Shown: piece by piece, positions 20,086-29,101 of the stretch
Numbering within the stretch: position 1 is the stretch's first letter
How the letters are laid out: the number at the start of each line of letters is the position of its first letter
Origin: an uncultured Pseudomonadota bacterium
GTDB taxonomy: Bacteria > Pseudomonadota > Gammaproteobacteria > Steroidobacterales > Woeseiaceae
Direction of reading: 5' to 3'
Assembly (NCBI GenBank): GCA_913055625.1
Contig: CAJXJW010000001.1
Location: forward strand, 558,001-622,000
Length of the DNA: 64,000 bases
Notes under the pieces: model-generated
Databases searched by the model: none
Seen by the model: the letters and a program-made list of their open reading frames with translations, nothing else
Told to the model about the DNA's origin: nothing
Position numbers and translations under genes: made by a program

Positions 20086-22296
20086 TTGGCAAGGCCACGC
20101 AAATCACAGAACCAGCCGCCGAAAGGCCGGCAAACGGGCAAGAAGTACAGTCACCCCATCCCGGATCGCAACGTATTGCTCGACTACCTGACCGACGTCG
20201 GCATGCCGCAGAAGGCGGAGGCGATCCTGTCGGCTTTCGGCCTGAAGGGCCAGCGCATGCGTTCACTGCTGGTCGACCGGCTCGACGGGATGGTGCGTTC
20301 GGGACAGATCATCCGGAACCGGCGCAAGGAGTACTGCCTGACGCAAAAGCTGGAGCTCGTCACGGGCCGCGTCAGTGGTCACCGCGATGGCTTTGGCTTT
20401 CTCGTGCCGGATGCCGGGGAGACCGACGTCTACCTCTCGGCCCGTGAGATGCGTTCATTATTCGACGGCGACAGGGTTGCGGTGCGGATCACCGGCGTTG
20501 ATCGGCGCGGCAAGCCGGACGGCGAAGTCGTGGATATCCTGCAGCGGGGCACGCGCGAAGTGGCCGGCCAGTTTATCCGTGAGCGCGGTATCGGCCTTGT
20601 CGTGCCCGACAACCCGAAGATCGCTCACCGCATACTGATCGGAAAGGGCGACACGGGCGGCGCGAGGCCGGGGCAGGTCGTCGTCGCGGAAGTGATCGAC
20701 TATCCGTCGCAGCACGAGCAGGCGACCGGCCGCATCGTGCGCGTGATCGGCGCGCCCGACGAGAAAGGCATCGCGACGGAAATCGCGATCCAGGCCCACG
20801 GCATACCCAGCCACTGGCCGGCCACGGTGCGCGATGCAGCGGCGGCCGTCGGCAAGACAGTGAAGTCGGCGGCGAAGCGCGGGCGCCTGGACCTTCGAAG
20901 CCTGGACCTGGTGACGATCGATGGCGCCGATGCCCGGGATTTCGACGACGCTGTCTACTGCGAGCCTGCCGGCAACGGTTGGCGGCTCATCGTGGCAATC
21001 GCGGACGTTGCGCACTACGTGGAAAAGGGCTCGGCGATCGACCGGGAGGCGGTGGCGCGCGGCACGTCCGTCTACTTCCCCGACCGTGTCGTTCCGATGC
21101 TGCCGGAGGTCCTGTCGAACGGTCTCTGCTCCCTGAATCCCAAAGTCGACCGCCTGTGCATGGTCTGCGACATGCGCGTGGGCGCAAACGGCAAGGTCAC
21201 GCGGTCGACGTTTCACGAGGCGGTCATGCGCTCGAAGGCCCGGCTGACGTACAGCCGGGTAGGCGCGTTCCTGGACGGTGACGGCAGCGCGGTTCCTGCG
21301 GAGCTTCACGACGCCGTGAGCAACCTTCACGGCGTCTACGGGGCATTCGCCGCCGCGCGCAAGCGGCGCGGCGCGTTGGAACTCGACCTGCCGCAGGTCA
21401 AGTTCGAGCTCGGCGAGGATGGCACTATCCGGCGTATCCGCGCCGTCGCGCGCAACGACGCGCACCGGCTGATCGAGGAGTGCATGATCGCGGCGAACGT
21501 CGAGGCCGCGAAGTTCCTTCGCCGGCACCGGATTGCCGGTCTGTACCGGATCCATGCGCGGCCGGACCCCGATCGCTTCGACGAGCTGCGCCAGTACCTC
21601 GTGAGCCTGGGCCTGAAGGTGCCGCATTCGGAGCACGTCAAACCGAAAGACTTCGCGGCGCTGGCCCGGCAGACCGAAGGCCGGCCGGACAGCGCGGCGA
21701 TATCCATGCAGATGCTGCGTAGCCTGACGCACGCGGAGTATTCGCCGGAGAACATTGGACACTTCGGCCTGGCGCTCGAGTCGTACGCGCATTTCACGTC
21801 GCCGATCCGGCGCTATCCCGACTTGCTCGTACACCGCGCGATCCGGCACATCATTCGAGGCGGCAAGCCGGGCGCCTACGACTACGACCGGCAGGACATG
21901 GTTCGCCTCGGCGCGCTGACGTCCGCGCACGAGCGGCGCGCCGAGGATGCGACGCGCGATGTCGAGGCGTGGCTGAAGTGCGAGTACATGGTGGACCATG
22001 TCGGCGATGCGTTCGACGGGGTCGTCACGGGCGTGACGAACTTCGGATTGTTCGTACAGATTCCGGAGCTCATGGTCGACGGGCTGGTGCACGTCACGAG
22101 CCTGCCGAACGACTACTACCACTTCGACGCGTCGCGCCTGTGCATGATCGGCGAGCGCAGCGGCCGGACGTTCCGCCTGGGCGAGTCGATGAAGGTCCTC
22201 GTGCACCGGGTCGACATGGAGACCCGGCGGATCGATTTCCGGCCCGCCGAGCTGCCGCACGACGTTGCGGCCGCCCCGCGGCGCAGGCGCCGGTGA
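20086..22296 (+). CDS. rnr: Ribonuclease R
   Basis: Processive 3'-to-5' exoribonuclease that degrades structured RNA. The 736 aa protein has an N-terminal winged-helix region (about 20-90), cold-shock-type OB domains, the RNB catalytic domain (DAKDFDDA-type motif, here GADARDFDDAVYC near residue 283), and a C-terminal S1 domain (about 640-720, DGVVTGVTNFGLFV) with a basic tail RRRRR. The start is TTG at 20086 with GGGAG eight bases upstream. The stop overlaps the rlmB GTG, as in the rnr-rlmB pair of enterobacteria. Confidence 0.96.
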   Translation: MARPRKSQNQPPKGRQTGKKYSHPIPDRNVLLDYLTDVGMPQKAEAILSAFGLKGQRMRSLLVDRLDGMVRSGQIIRNRRKEYCLTQKLELVTGRVSGHRDGFGFLVPDAGETDVYLSAREMRSLFDGDRVAVRITGVDRRGKPDGEVVDILQRGTREVAGQFIRERGIGLVVPDNPKIAHRILIGKGDTGGARPGQVVVAEVIDYPSQHEQATGRIVRVIGAPDEKGIATEIAIQAHGIPSHWPATVRDAAAAVGKTVKSAAKRGRLDLRSLDLVTIDGADARDFDDAVYCEPAGNGWRLIVAIADVAHYVEKGSAIDREAVARGTSVYFPDRVVPMLPEVLSNGLCSLNPKVDRLCMVCDMRVGANGKVTRSTFHEAVMRSKARLTYSRVGAFLDGDGSAVPAELHDAVSNLHGVYGAFAAARKRRGALELDLPQVKFELGEDGTIRRIRAVARNDAHRLIEECMIAANVEAAKFLRRHRIAGLYRIHARPDPDRFDELRQYLVSLGLKVPHSEHVKPKDFAALARQTEGRPDSAAISMQMLRSLTHAEYSPENIGHFGLALESYAHFTSPIRRYPDLLVHRAIRHIIRGGKPGAYDYDRQDMVRLGALTSAHERRAEDATRDVEAWLKCEYMVDHVGDAFDGVVTGVTNFGLFVQIPELMVDGLVHVTSLPNDYYHFDASRLCMIGERSGRTFRLGESMKVLVHRVDMETRRIDFRPAELPHDVAAAPRRRRR

Positions 22297-23057
22297 GCGA
22301 GCGCAAGTCGCGGTTCGTCGCCGGGCTGCGCGCGGTCGAGCAGTTGCTCGCGTCCGGCCCCGGCCAGGTCCGGCGCCTGTACGTGGAGTACCGGACTGCC
22401 AATCCGCGCGTGGCGGCGGCGAGTGCGCGAGCACACGACGCCGGCATCGAGGTGCAGTCGGCGAACCGTGCCCGACTGACGCAGCTCGGCGGCGAGGCCC
22501 GCCACCAGGGCATCGTCGCCGAAATCCGGCGGGACGGGACACGCCTGGACGAGGCGGCGCTGCGCTCGCTGGTCGAGAAGCGGCTCGGCGAGGGTGCACC
22601 GCTGCTGCTCCTGCTACTGGACGGGATCCAGGACCCGCACAATCTCGGCGCCTGCCTGCGAACGGCAGACGCCGCGGGCGTCGACGCCGTCATCGTGCCG
22701 AGGCACGGTGCGGCGGGGCTCGGGCCCACAGTCAGCAAGGTCGCTGCCGGAGCCGCCGAGACGGTCCCGTTCGCCGAGGTGGCGAACCCGGGGCGCGTGC
22801 TGGACTGGCTCGGTGACTACGGCGTGGCGCGCATCGGCACCAGCGACCGCGGTACCGAGGAGCCCTGGGCGGTCGACCTCGCCGGCCCCGTGGTCCTCGT
22901 GATGGGCCGCGAGGAGACCGGCCTGGGCGAAGGCACCCGGCGGCGTTGCGACCGGCTCGTCCGGCTGCCCATGGCGGGCGATGTTTCCAGCCTCAACGTC
23001 TCCGTCGCGACCGGCATATTCCTGTTCGAGATCGTCCGGCAGCGGCGCCCGGCCTGA
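22293..23057 (+). CDS. rlmB: 23S rRNA (guanosine-2'-O-)-methyltransferase RlmB
   Basis: SPOUT methyltransferase that modifies the 2'-hydroxyl of G2251 in 23S rRNA. The 254 aa protein has an L30e-like N-terminal substrate-binding domain (about 1-80, GLRAVEQLL) and a knotted SPOUT domain with LDGIQDPHNLGACLRTADA, VMGREETGL and the closing LPMAGDVSSLNVSVATGI. The GTG at 22293 overlaps the rnr stop (GTGA). The longer in-frame upstream reading is antisense noise inside rnr. Confidence 0.95.
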   Translation: MSERKSRFVAGLRAVEQLLASGPGQVRRLYVEYRTANPRVAAASARAHDAGIEVQSANRARLTQLGGEARHQGIVAEIRRDGTRLDEAALRSLVEKRLGEGAPLLLLLLDGIQDPHNLGACLRTADAAGVDAVIVPRHGAAGLGPTVSKVAAGAAETVPFAEVANPGRVLDWLGDYGVARIGTSDRGTEEPWAVDLAGPVVLVMGREETGLGEGTRRRCDRLVRLPMAGDVSSLNVSVATGIFLFEIVRQRRPA

Positions 23058-23091
23058 GGCGCCGGGGCACTGCGTTTCGCGGGCCGGAACC

Positions 23092-23120
23092 TTGCGCCCC
23101 GCCCGGCAGACGGGTAGGAT
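23092..23120 (+). promoter_or_regulatory. Probable promoter of the rpsF operon
   Basis: TTGCGC at 23092-23097, a 17-base spacer and TAGGAT at 23115-23120. The predicted start near 23127 gives a leader of about 146 bases before rpsF, long enough to hold the two strong hairpins noted separately. Confidence 0.45.
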
Positions 23121-23127
23121 GCGCGTC

Positions 23128-23245
23128 CCCCGGCCGGTGTCGGCCGGGGAAGCCGTGATTCGTCCGGCTTGCAACCTCTTGCTGCACCGCGCGGGCGGGC
23201 AGCTGTCATTCGGGCCGGCAGGCCGCCGAAGGGGCGGGGCGCCGG
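23128..23245 (+). promoter_or_regulatory. Structured rpsF leader, candidate S6:S18 autoregulatory RNA
   Basis: Two strong RNA hairpins occupy this leader. One is CCCCGGCC / GGCCGGGG (23128-23135 with 23142-23149, 6-base loop). The other is compound: CCGGC (23215-23219) pairs with GCCGG (23241-23245) around CCGCC/GGCGG (23223-23227 with 23233-23237, loop GAAGG). An S6:S18-binding mRNA leader is known in many bacteria at this place. The structure is visible; membership of that motif is not proven. Confidence 0.35.
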
Positions 23246-23272
23246 GCCGGTGTACAACCACAAGGGTGAACA

Positions 23273-23800
23273 ATGAGACATTACGAGATCGTGTTCCTGG
23301 TCCATCCGGACCAGAGCGAACAGGTGCCTGCCATGGTCGAGAAGTACCAGGGCATGGTGGAAGCCGCCGGTGGTACCGTCCACCGCAATGAGGATTGGGG
23401 CCGTCGCCAACTGGCGCACCCGATCAACAAGATCCACAAGGCACATTACGTCCTGCTGAACGTCGAGTGCGACTTCGCCGTGATCGAGGAGATCAAGGGC
23501 GCATTCCGCTTCAACGACGCCGTCCTCCGGCACCTCATCATTACGCGCGACAAGGCGATCACCGAAGCCTCGCCGATGGCCGTCGCCGTCGCTGAGGAGA
23601 AGGCGAAGGAGCGCGAGGCGCAGCAGCGCCGCGACGCCAAGGCAGCCGCCGAGGCACGCATGCGTGAGGAAGAGGAATCGAAGGACTCGGGCGACGAGAC
23701 GGCCGAGTCGGTCGACCAGGGCACGGCGGCGGCTGATGCAGCGTCCGCCACGGATGCAGATGACGATGCCGGCGCGGAAGCGACGGCCAAGAGCGCCTGA
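23273..23800 (+). CDS. rpsF: 30S ribosomal protein S6 with long acidic tail
   Basis: Small-subunit protein that pairs with S18 on the central domain of 16S rRNA. The ordinary S6 fold covers about residues 1-100 ([19 protein letters not shown] to [11 protein letters not shown]). It is followed by about 75 residues rich in Ala, Glu and Asp ([20 protein letters not shown], then [15 protein letters not shown]). Many S6 proteins are about 95-135 aa, so 175 aa is long. GGGTGA lies before the ATG. Only 11 bases separate it from rpsR, so there is no priB between them. Confidence 0.97.
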   Translation: MRHYEIVFLVHPDQSEQVPAMVEKYQGMVEAAGGTVHRNEDWGRRQLAHPINKIHKAHYVLLNVECDFAVIEEIKGAFRFNDAVLRHLIITRDKAITEASPMAVAVAEEKAKEREAQQRRDAKAAAEARMREEEESKDSGDETAESVDQGTAAADAASATDADDDAGAEATAKSA

Positions 23801-23811
23801 GGAGAACGCAC

Positions 23812-24036
23812 ATGAGTCGCTATTCACGTCGGCGCAAGTACTGCCGTTTCACGGCCGAAGGCATCGAGGAGATCGACTACAAGGATCTCAACCTGCTGAA
23901 GGCCTACGTGACCGAGACCGGCAAGATCGTACCGAGCCGCATCACGGGAACGAAGTCGCACTACCAGCGCCAGCTCGCAAGCGCCGTCAAGCGCGCGCGT
24001 TATCTCGCGCTGCTGCCGTACACGGATCGCCACTGA
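23812..24036 (+). CDS. rpsR: 30S ribosomal protein S18
   Basis: The 74 aa S18 binds 16S rRNA as a heterodimer with S6. It shows [20 protein letters not shown], the basic centre [31 protein letters not shown] and the C-terminus DRH, all typical. GGAG lies upstream. Its stop overlaps a CTG that is the best candidate start of the DUF2232 gene. Confidence 0.98.
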   Translation: MSRYSRRRKYCRFTAEGIEEIDYKDLNLLKAYVTETGKIVPSRITGTKSHYQRQLASAVKRARYLALLPYTDRH

Positions 24037-24935
24037 CCAGGAAGCCCGATCCGGCGCACGGGATTGCGGCCTCGCTGGTAGCCCGGCCGCATTTCACCGT
24101 CCCGGCGTTGGCTTTGCCGCTGGCGCTCGTCTGGCCCGGTTTCCTGAGCGGGGCTGTTCTTGCCCTCCTGCTGTTGCAGAAGGGCGTGGCCTACACGGCG
24201 GCCATGGCCGGCCTGGCGGCCGCGCTGCTGGCCGGCATCGGCGCCATTGTCGGGCTGGCCGTGCCGGCGGCGCTGGCGAACGCGGCCACGGTCTGGATCC
24301 CGGTAGCATTGCTCACCGCGATCCTGATGCGAAGCCGGTCGCTGGCATTGACGCTGCAACTGGCGTTCGTGCTGGCGGTGTCGGGACTGCTGCTGTTTCA
24401 CGCGGTGGTCGACGACCCGCTCGCGTTCTGGCGAGACCAGCTTGCGAGCGTCGTTGACGCGATGCGGGCGCGCGGAAATTTCGAGCAGGCGGACCTGTTC
24501 GCGAGCGACGCGGTGCTGGTGAACATGACGATGGTGTCGGCGCTGGTGGTGTTCTGCATCACGGCCGTCGGAACGGTGCTGGGCTACCGGTTGTACCGGG
24601 CCCTGCCGGGCAATATGGCCGTTTGCGGCCGGTTCCGGGACTTCGGCTACGGCCGGGTCCTGGCGCTAGCCACGGCGCTGGTGTCGCTGGCAGCATGGCT
24701 GGGCGGGTTTGCGCCCCTGCAGGAGCTCGCGTTCGTGATGTTCGCGATGTTCTGGCTACAGGGACTCGCGATCGCGCACTGGTCGCATGGGCAGGGGTTC
24801 CTGCCGACGTTCGGCCTGGCGGCGTTGTACGTGCTCGTACCGCTGCCGCTGCTGAACGGGGTATTGATGATCGGGCTGGCCATCACCGGCTATCTCGACG
24901 CGTGGTTTGGATTTCGCCGTCTGAAGACGGTTTAA
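24033..24935 (+). CDS. DUF2232 family membrane protein with unclear, non-standard start
   Basis: A protein of about 300 aa with eight or so hydrophobic segments, in the conserved gammaproteobacterial position between rpsR and rplI. Position and the helix pattern ([20 protein letters not shown] near the N-terminus; a C-terminal [20 protein letters not shown]) fit DUF2232. No ATG, GTG or TTG starts the frame at the right place: candidates are CTG at 24033, overlapping the rpsR stop, and ATT at 24063. A TTG near 24108 would cut into the first helix. I chose CTG with low certainty. The function is unknown. Confidence 0.75.
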   Translation: MTRKPDPAHGIAASLVARPHFTVPALALPLALVWPGFLSGAVLALLLLQKGVAYTAAMAGLAAALLAGIGAIVGLAVPAALANAATVWIPVALLTAILMRSRSLALTLQLAFVLAVSGLLLFHAVVDDPLAFWRDQLASVVDAMRARGNFEQADLFASDAVLVNMTMVSALVVFCITAVGTVLGYRLYRALPGNMAVCGRFRDFGYGRVLALATALVSLAAWLGGFAPLQELAFVMFAMFWLQGLAIAHWSHGQGFLPTFGLAALYVLVPLPLLNGVLMIGLAITGYLDAWFGFRRLKTV

Positions 24936-24975
24936 GAGTATTGCAGGCAACATTCGCAAAACGCAGGATCAGGAT

Positions 24976-25425
24976 ATGAACGTCATTCTTTTGGACAACG
25001 TGGAAAACCTCGGCCGGATCGGCGACCTGGTCAAGGTCAAGCCCGGCTATGGCCGCAACTTCCTGCTGCCGCAGGGCAAGGCCGCGCTCGCGACGCCGGA
25101 CAACATCAAGGCGATGGAAGCGAAGCGCGCCGAGTTGGAGAAGGCCGCGGCGGAAGAGCTGGCCGAAGCCAAGGCGCGCCACAAGGTCATCAACGGCATG
25201 GAACTGGTCATCGCGGCCAACGCCGGCAGCGAGGACAAGCTGTTCGGTTCCGTCGGCCCGGTCGATATCGAGAAAGCCTTCGAGAAAGTCCAGGTCGAGG
25301 TGCAGCGCAGCCAAATCCGCATGCCGGACGGCCCCATCCACTCGCTGGGCGAGTTCGAGATCGGTGTGCACCTGCACCCCGACGTCGACGCGGAAATCAA
25401 GGTACGCGTCGTACCCGAGGAGTAA
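24976..25425 (+). CDS. rplI: 50S ribosomal protein L9
   Basis: The 149 aa L9 binds 23S rRNA near L1 and limits frameshifting. The N-terminal domain (NVILLDNVENLGRIGDLVKV, then KPGYGRNFLLPQGKA), the long connecting helix and the C-terminal domain (SVGPVDIEKAFEK) are all present. AGGATCAGGAT lies before the ATG. It closes the rpsF-rpsR-DUF2232-rplI operon; dnaB follows after 61 bases. Confidence 0.98.
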   Translation: MNVILLDNVENLGRIGDLVKVKPGYGRNFLLPQGKAALATPDNIKAMEAKRAELEKAAAEELAEAKARHKVINGMELVIAANAGSEDKLFGSVGPVDIEKAFEKVQVEVQRSQIRMPDGPIHSLGEFEIGVHLHPDVDAEIKVRVVPEE

Positions 25426-25486
25426 ATGCCTCGGGTCGTCGACCGTGGTAACGTAGTCCGCTCGCGACGGGAGGACGGCTGACATC

Positions 25487-26896
25487 ATGGTTCGAGCACT
25501 CGGGGAAGCTGCGGGGATCGACGGCGCGGAACAGCGCCTGAAGGTGCCGCCGCATTCCGTCGAGGCGGAGCAGTCCCTCCTTGGCGGCCTGATGCTGAAC
25601 AAGTCCGCGTGGGACAAGATCGCGGACGTCGTTACGGGCGACGACTTCTATCGCAACGACCATCGCGTGATCTTCGGCGCCATCGCGGCCCTGGTCGACG
25701 GTGGCCATCCCTGCGACGTGGTCACGGTGTCGGAGTTCCTCGACAAGCGAGGGGAACTCGGCAAGGCCGGCGGGCTCGAGTACCTCGCTTCGCTGGCAAA
25801 CGAAACGCCGGGCGCCGCGAATGCGAGGGCGTACGCCAACATCGTCCGCGAGCGCAGCATGCTTCGCTCGTTGATCAACGCCGGCAACGAGATCGCCGGC
25901 AGCGCTTTCACCACCGACGGCCGCTCGGCCAGCGACCTCGTCGACGAGGCGGAACGCCGCGTCTTCGAAATCGCGGAAAAGGGAGCCCGCGGGCGCAGCG
26001 GCTTCCGCTCGCTGAAGCAGATTCTCCCGGAGACCGTCGATCGCATCGACCTGTTGCACCAGTCCGACGGCGACATCACCGGCATTTCGACCGGTTTCGC
26101 GGAATTCGACAAGATGACCGCCGGCCTGCAGGGCGGCGACCTCGTCATCGTCGCTGGCCGCCCGTCGATGGGCAAGACGACGTTCGCGGTCAATATTGCG
26201 GAGAATGCCGCAATCGGCACGAAGGTACCGACGGCTATCTACTCGATGGAAATGCCGGCGCAGCAGCTCGCGTTTCGCATGATCTCCTCGCTCGGCCGCG
26301 TCGACATGAAGCACTTGCGAACCGGCCGCTTTCCCGACGAGGACTGGTCGCGCATCAACACCGCGGTGCAGCTCATGTCCGACGCGCCGATCTTCATCGA
26401 CGACACGGCGGGCCTGTCGCCGACGGAGATTCGTGCGCGCGCACGGCGCCTGCAGCGCGAACACGGCCTCGGCCTGATCGTCGTCGACTACCTCCAGCTC
26501 ATGACGGTGCCGGGAAACACGGAGAACCGTGCGACGGAGATCTCAGCGATCTCGCGCTCGCTGAAGGCGCTCGCGAAGGAACTCGACCTGCCGATCATCG
26601 TCCTGTCGCAGCTCAATCGCAGCGTCGAGCAGCGCACGGACAAGCGGCCCGTGATGTCGGACCTGCGCGAATCCGGCGCCATCGAACAGGATGCCGACCT
26701 CATCGTGTTCATCTATCGCGAAGAGGTCTACAACCCGGACACTCCGAAGAAGGGCATCGCGGATATCGCCATCGCCAAGCAGCGCAATGGTCCCATCGGC
26801 GACTTCCTGCTGACGTTCGTCGGCCGATACACGAAGTTCGAGAATTTCGTGCCCGACGCGTACGGGGACAATGCCTTTCCCGAGCCCTACGCCTGA
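25487..26896 (+). CDS. dnaB: Replicative DNA helicase DnaB
   Basis: Hexameric 5'-to-3' helicase of the replication fork. The N-terminal DnaB domain (about 20-125, SVEAEQSLLGGLML) is followed by the RecA-like domain with Walker A GRPSMGKTTF, Walker B IVVDYLQLM, the SQLNRSVE block and the arginine-finger region KQRNGPIG. At 469 aa there is no intein. GGGAGGA precedes the ATG. A perfect 6-bp hairpin (CGCCGC/GCGGCG, 26897-26912) follows the stop at once but lacks a T run. Confidence 0.98.
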   Translation: MVRALGEAAGIDGAEQRLKVPPHSVEAEQSLLGGLMLNKSAWDKIADVVTGDDFYRNDHRVIFGAIAALVDGGHPCDVVTVSEFLDKRGELGKAGGLEYLASLANETPGAANARAYANIVRERSMLRSLINAGNEIAGSAFTTDGRSASDLVDEAERRVFEIAEKGARGRSGFRSLKQILPETVDRIDLLHQSDGDITGISTGFAEFDKMTAGLQGGDLVIVAGRPSMGKTTFAVNIAENAAIGTKVPTAIYSMEMPAQQLAFRMISSLGRVDMKHLRTGRFPDEDWSRINTAVQLMSDAPIFIDDTAGLSPTEIRARARRLQREHGLGLIVVDYLQLMTVPGNTENRATEISAISRSLKALAKELDLPIIVLSQLNRSVEQRTDKRPVMSDLRESGAIEQDADLIVFIYREEVYNPDTPKKGIADIAIAKQRNGPIGDFLLTFVGRYTKFENFVPDAYGDNAFPEPYA

Positions 26897-26926
26897 CGCC
26901 GCGGCTGCGGCGTCCGAACGCCGTTC

Positions 26927-28099
26927 GTGATCGACGTCGCGAAACTGCGGGCGGACACGCCGGCCTGCGAGACAGTACTGCACTTCAACAATGCCGGCGC
27001 GTCGCTGATGCCGGCGCCGGTTGCCGACGCTGTGTCCGCGCACCTGGACCTGGAACGTCGGGTCGGTGGCTACGAGGCGGAGGCGCAGGCGGCGGACGAC
27101 CTGGCTGCTTTCTACACGGAGTTTGCCGCCCTGCTCGGGTGCAGCGAGGCCGAAGTCGCCTACGTGGAAAACGCAACCCGCGCCTGGGACATGCTGTTCT
27201 ACAGCCTGCCGTTCGCGCCCGGCGAGCGGATCCTGACGCATGGCGCGGAATACGCCTCCAACTTCCTGGCGATGCTGCAGGTGGCGCAGCGCCGAGGCAT
27301 CCGGATCGACATCGCGCCCTCGGACGCGAGCGGCCAGGTCGACGTTGCGGGGCTTGAAAAACAGGTGCGGCCCGAGACGCGCCTGATCGCGCTCACGCAC
27401 GTGCCGACCCAGGGCGGCCTCGTCAATCCGGCCGAAGCCGTCGGCCGGGTCGCGAAGCGGCATGGCATCCCGTACCTGCTCGACGCGTGCCAGTCCGTCG
27501 GGCAGATCGGCCTGGACGTCGGCCGTATCGGCTGCGACATGTTGACGGGCACCGGCCGCAAGTTCCTGCGCGGACCGCGCGGAACGGGTTTTCTGTACGT
27601 GTCGCACGCCATCGTCGAGCGACTCGACCCGGTGTTCATCGACATGCGCGCCGCCACATGGACCGGTCCGGGCGAATTCGAGTGGGCGCCCGGCGCGCGC
27701 CGCTTCGAGACCTGGGAGAGCTTCGTAGCCGGCCGGATCGGCTTGATGCGCGCGGTACGCTACGCGCGTGGGATCGGGATCGACGCGATCGAGGCGCGGG
27801 TGCGCGTACTGGCCGAGAGCTTGCGCGACGCGCTCGCGTCGAAGGCCGGCATCACGGTGCACGACCTGGGGGAACGGCGCTGCGGCATCGTTACGTTCCG
27901 GAAGCAGGGAGAATCTCCCGCGCTCTTGCAGCGGCGTTTGCGCGACGCTGGGATCAACGTGTCAGTGACCGGGCCGGTTTCGGCGCAGCTCGACCTGCCA
28001 GCGCGCGGTCTCGACGAGTTGGTGCGGGCGTCCGTGCATTACTACAACACCGACGACGAGATCGAGCGCTTCGTGAACGCGGTACTGGCGGGCCCTTAG
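26927..28099 (+). CDS. Class V aminotransferase-fold PLP enzyme
   Basis: A 390 aa PLP enzyme of the cysteine-desulfurase / isopenicillin-N-epimerase-like family. Visible features are HFNNAGASLMP near the N-terminus, ENATRAWDMLFY, LLDACQSVGQIGLDV with the PLP-binding Asp, and the Schiff-base Lys in GTGRKFLRGPRGTGF (about residue 212). A desulfurase catalytic Cys loop is not obvious, so the reaction is probably not cysteine desulfuration; the substrate is unknown. The start is GTG at 26927. It follows dnaB, where enterobacteria have alr. It is convergent with the FHA gene. Confidence 0.8.
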   Translation: MIDVAKLRADTPACETVLHFNNAGASLMPAPVADAVSAHLDLERRVGGYEAEAQAADDLAAFYTEFAALLGCSEAEVAYVENATRAWDMLFYSLPFAPGERILTHGAEYASNFLAMLQVAQRRGIRIDIAPSDASGQVDVAGLEKQVRPETRLIALTHVPTQGGLVNPAEAVGRVAKRHGIPYLLDACQSVGQIGLDVGRIGCDMLTGTGRKFLRGPRGTGFLYVSHAIVERLDPVFIDMRAATWTGPGEFEWAPGARRFETWESFVAGRIGLMRAVRYARGIGIDAIEARVRVLAESLRDALASKAGITVHDLGERRCGIVTFRKQGESPALLQRRLRDAGINVSVTGPVSAQLDLPARGLDELVRASVHYYNTDDEIERFVNAVLAGP

Positions 28100-28121
28100 C
28101 CGGCCGGAGGCGGGCGGTCGC

Positions 28122-28967
28122 TCAGGACGCGAAGAAGCCCATCTTGACGCCGGCCAGTTGCACGACATCGTTGTCCGCAAGCTTCCTGGCCTGTGCGCCG
28201 ATCGGCTGGCCGTTGACCAGCGGGAAGTCGCCTTCCTTGCCGGATTCGACGTGCACGATGTAGTAGCCCTCCGCGCGCCGCGTTATGGCGGCGACCTGCA
28301 CGCCCGGGCGTCCGAGCGTGGTCAGCGCCTTCGTGAGCTCGAGTTCGCGGCCGGCGAACGCGCCGCTCAGGACCTGGAGCTTCGCGAGCGGCAACGACTT
28401 CGGCGCCGATGCCGGATCTATGCCGGTCTGCGTGTGCGTGTGCGCGACCGGTTCCGGGGCCGGGCGGGGTGCGGGTTTCGGCGGGGCTTTCAGAGCGGCC
28501 GCGTCTTCCTCGTCGAGCTTGACGCCGGCGTCGCGTTCCGTTTCGTCGTCATCGTCATCGGATGCGGCCAGCGCAGCTGCCTCGGCGGCTCGCTCGGCCT
28601 TCTTGAGCTGCTCGGCATTCTGCTGGCCCGACGGGATGACCATGGTCTTCTCGAATTCGTCCTGCTCGGCATTGCTGACCTGCTCGTCGGAGAAACGGAG
28701 CTGGTGGTGGCCGATCGTGATCACATCGCCATTCTGGAGGGCGTGTTTCTTGATCAGCTTGCCGTTGACGTAGGTGCCGTTCGTGCTGTTCAGGTCCTCG
28801 AGAAAGGAATCGTTGAGGATGTTGATGATCAGCGAATGGTGGCCGCTGACCGCGGGATTGTCGATGCGTACATCGTTGTCAGGGAGGCGCCCGATCGTGT
28901 AGCGCTCCTTGCTCATGTTGTATTCAGCCAGGACCTGGTTGTCCAAACTCAGAATTAATCGTGCCAT
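28122..28967 (-). CDS. FHA domain protein with two FHA-like modules
   Basis: A 281 aa phosphothreonine-binding protein. The N-terminal FHA domain (about 20-95) has GRLPDNDVRID, SGHHSLI and NSTNGTYVNG, the standard binding loops. An acidic, Ala/Glu/Pro-rich linker (about 100-190) carries several Thr residues. A second, degenerate FHA-like module closes the protein (about 195-281, TLGRPGVQV and LVNGQPIG). It lies downstream of the PP2C phosphatase and kinase genes on the same strand, so it is probably read by that kinase. The 134-base gap before it could hold its own promoter, but I see no strong boxes. Confidence 0.88.
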   Translation of the reverse strand: MARLILSLDNQVLAEYNMSKERYTIGRLPDNDVRIDNPAVSGHHSLIINILNDSFLEDLNSTNGTYVNGKLIKKHALQNGDVITIGHHQLRFSDEQVSNAEQDEFEKTMVIPSGQQNAEQLKKAERAAEAAALAASDDDDDETERDAGVKLDEEDAAALKAPPKPAPRPAPEPVAHTHTQTGIDPASAPKSLPLAKLQVLSGAFAGRELELTKALTTLGRPGVQVAAITRRAEGYYIVHVESGKEGDFPLVNGQPIGAQARKLADNDVVQLAGVKMGFFAS

Positions 28968-29101
28968 GATATCTCGCCGCGATTCACTGCTTGCAGATCA
29001 AAACCAGGCGGGGGCATGGCGGCACACGCTGCCGTGAGCACGGCGGCACCGCTCGCTGAACGCACAATCTCCGAACCCCGCTTCCCTTCGACACTCACGG
29101 C

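Noticed and set aside
23801..23811. priB between rpsF and rpsR
   Set aside because: Only 11 bases separate the two genes; priB is absent here.
26897..26912. Hairpin CGCCGC-GGCT-GCGGCG after dnaB as a terminator
   Set aside because: No T run follows and the next gene starts 14 bases later; probably a coincidence of GC content or a weak mRNA end.
26927..28099. Alanine racemase (alr) after dnaB, as in enterobacteria
   Set aside because: The protein is a class V PLP fold with GTGRKFLRGP, not the alanine racemase barrel.
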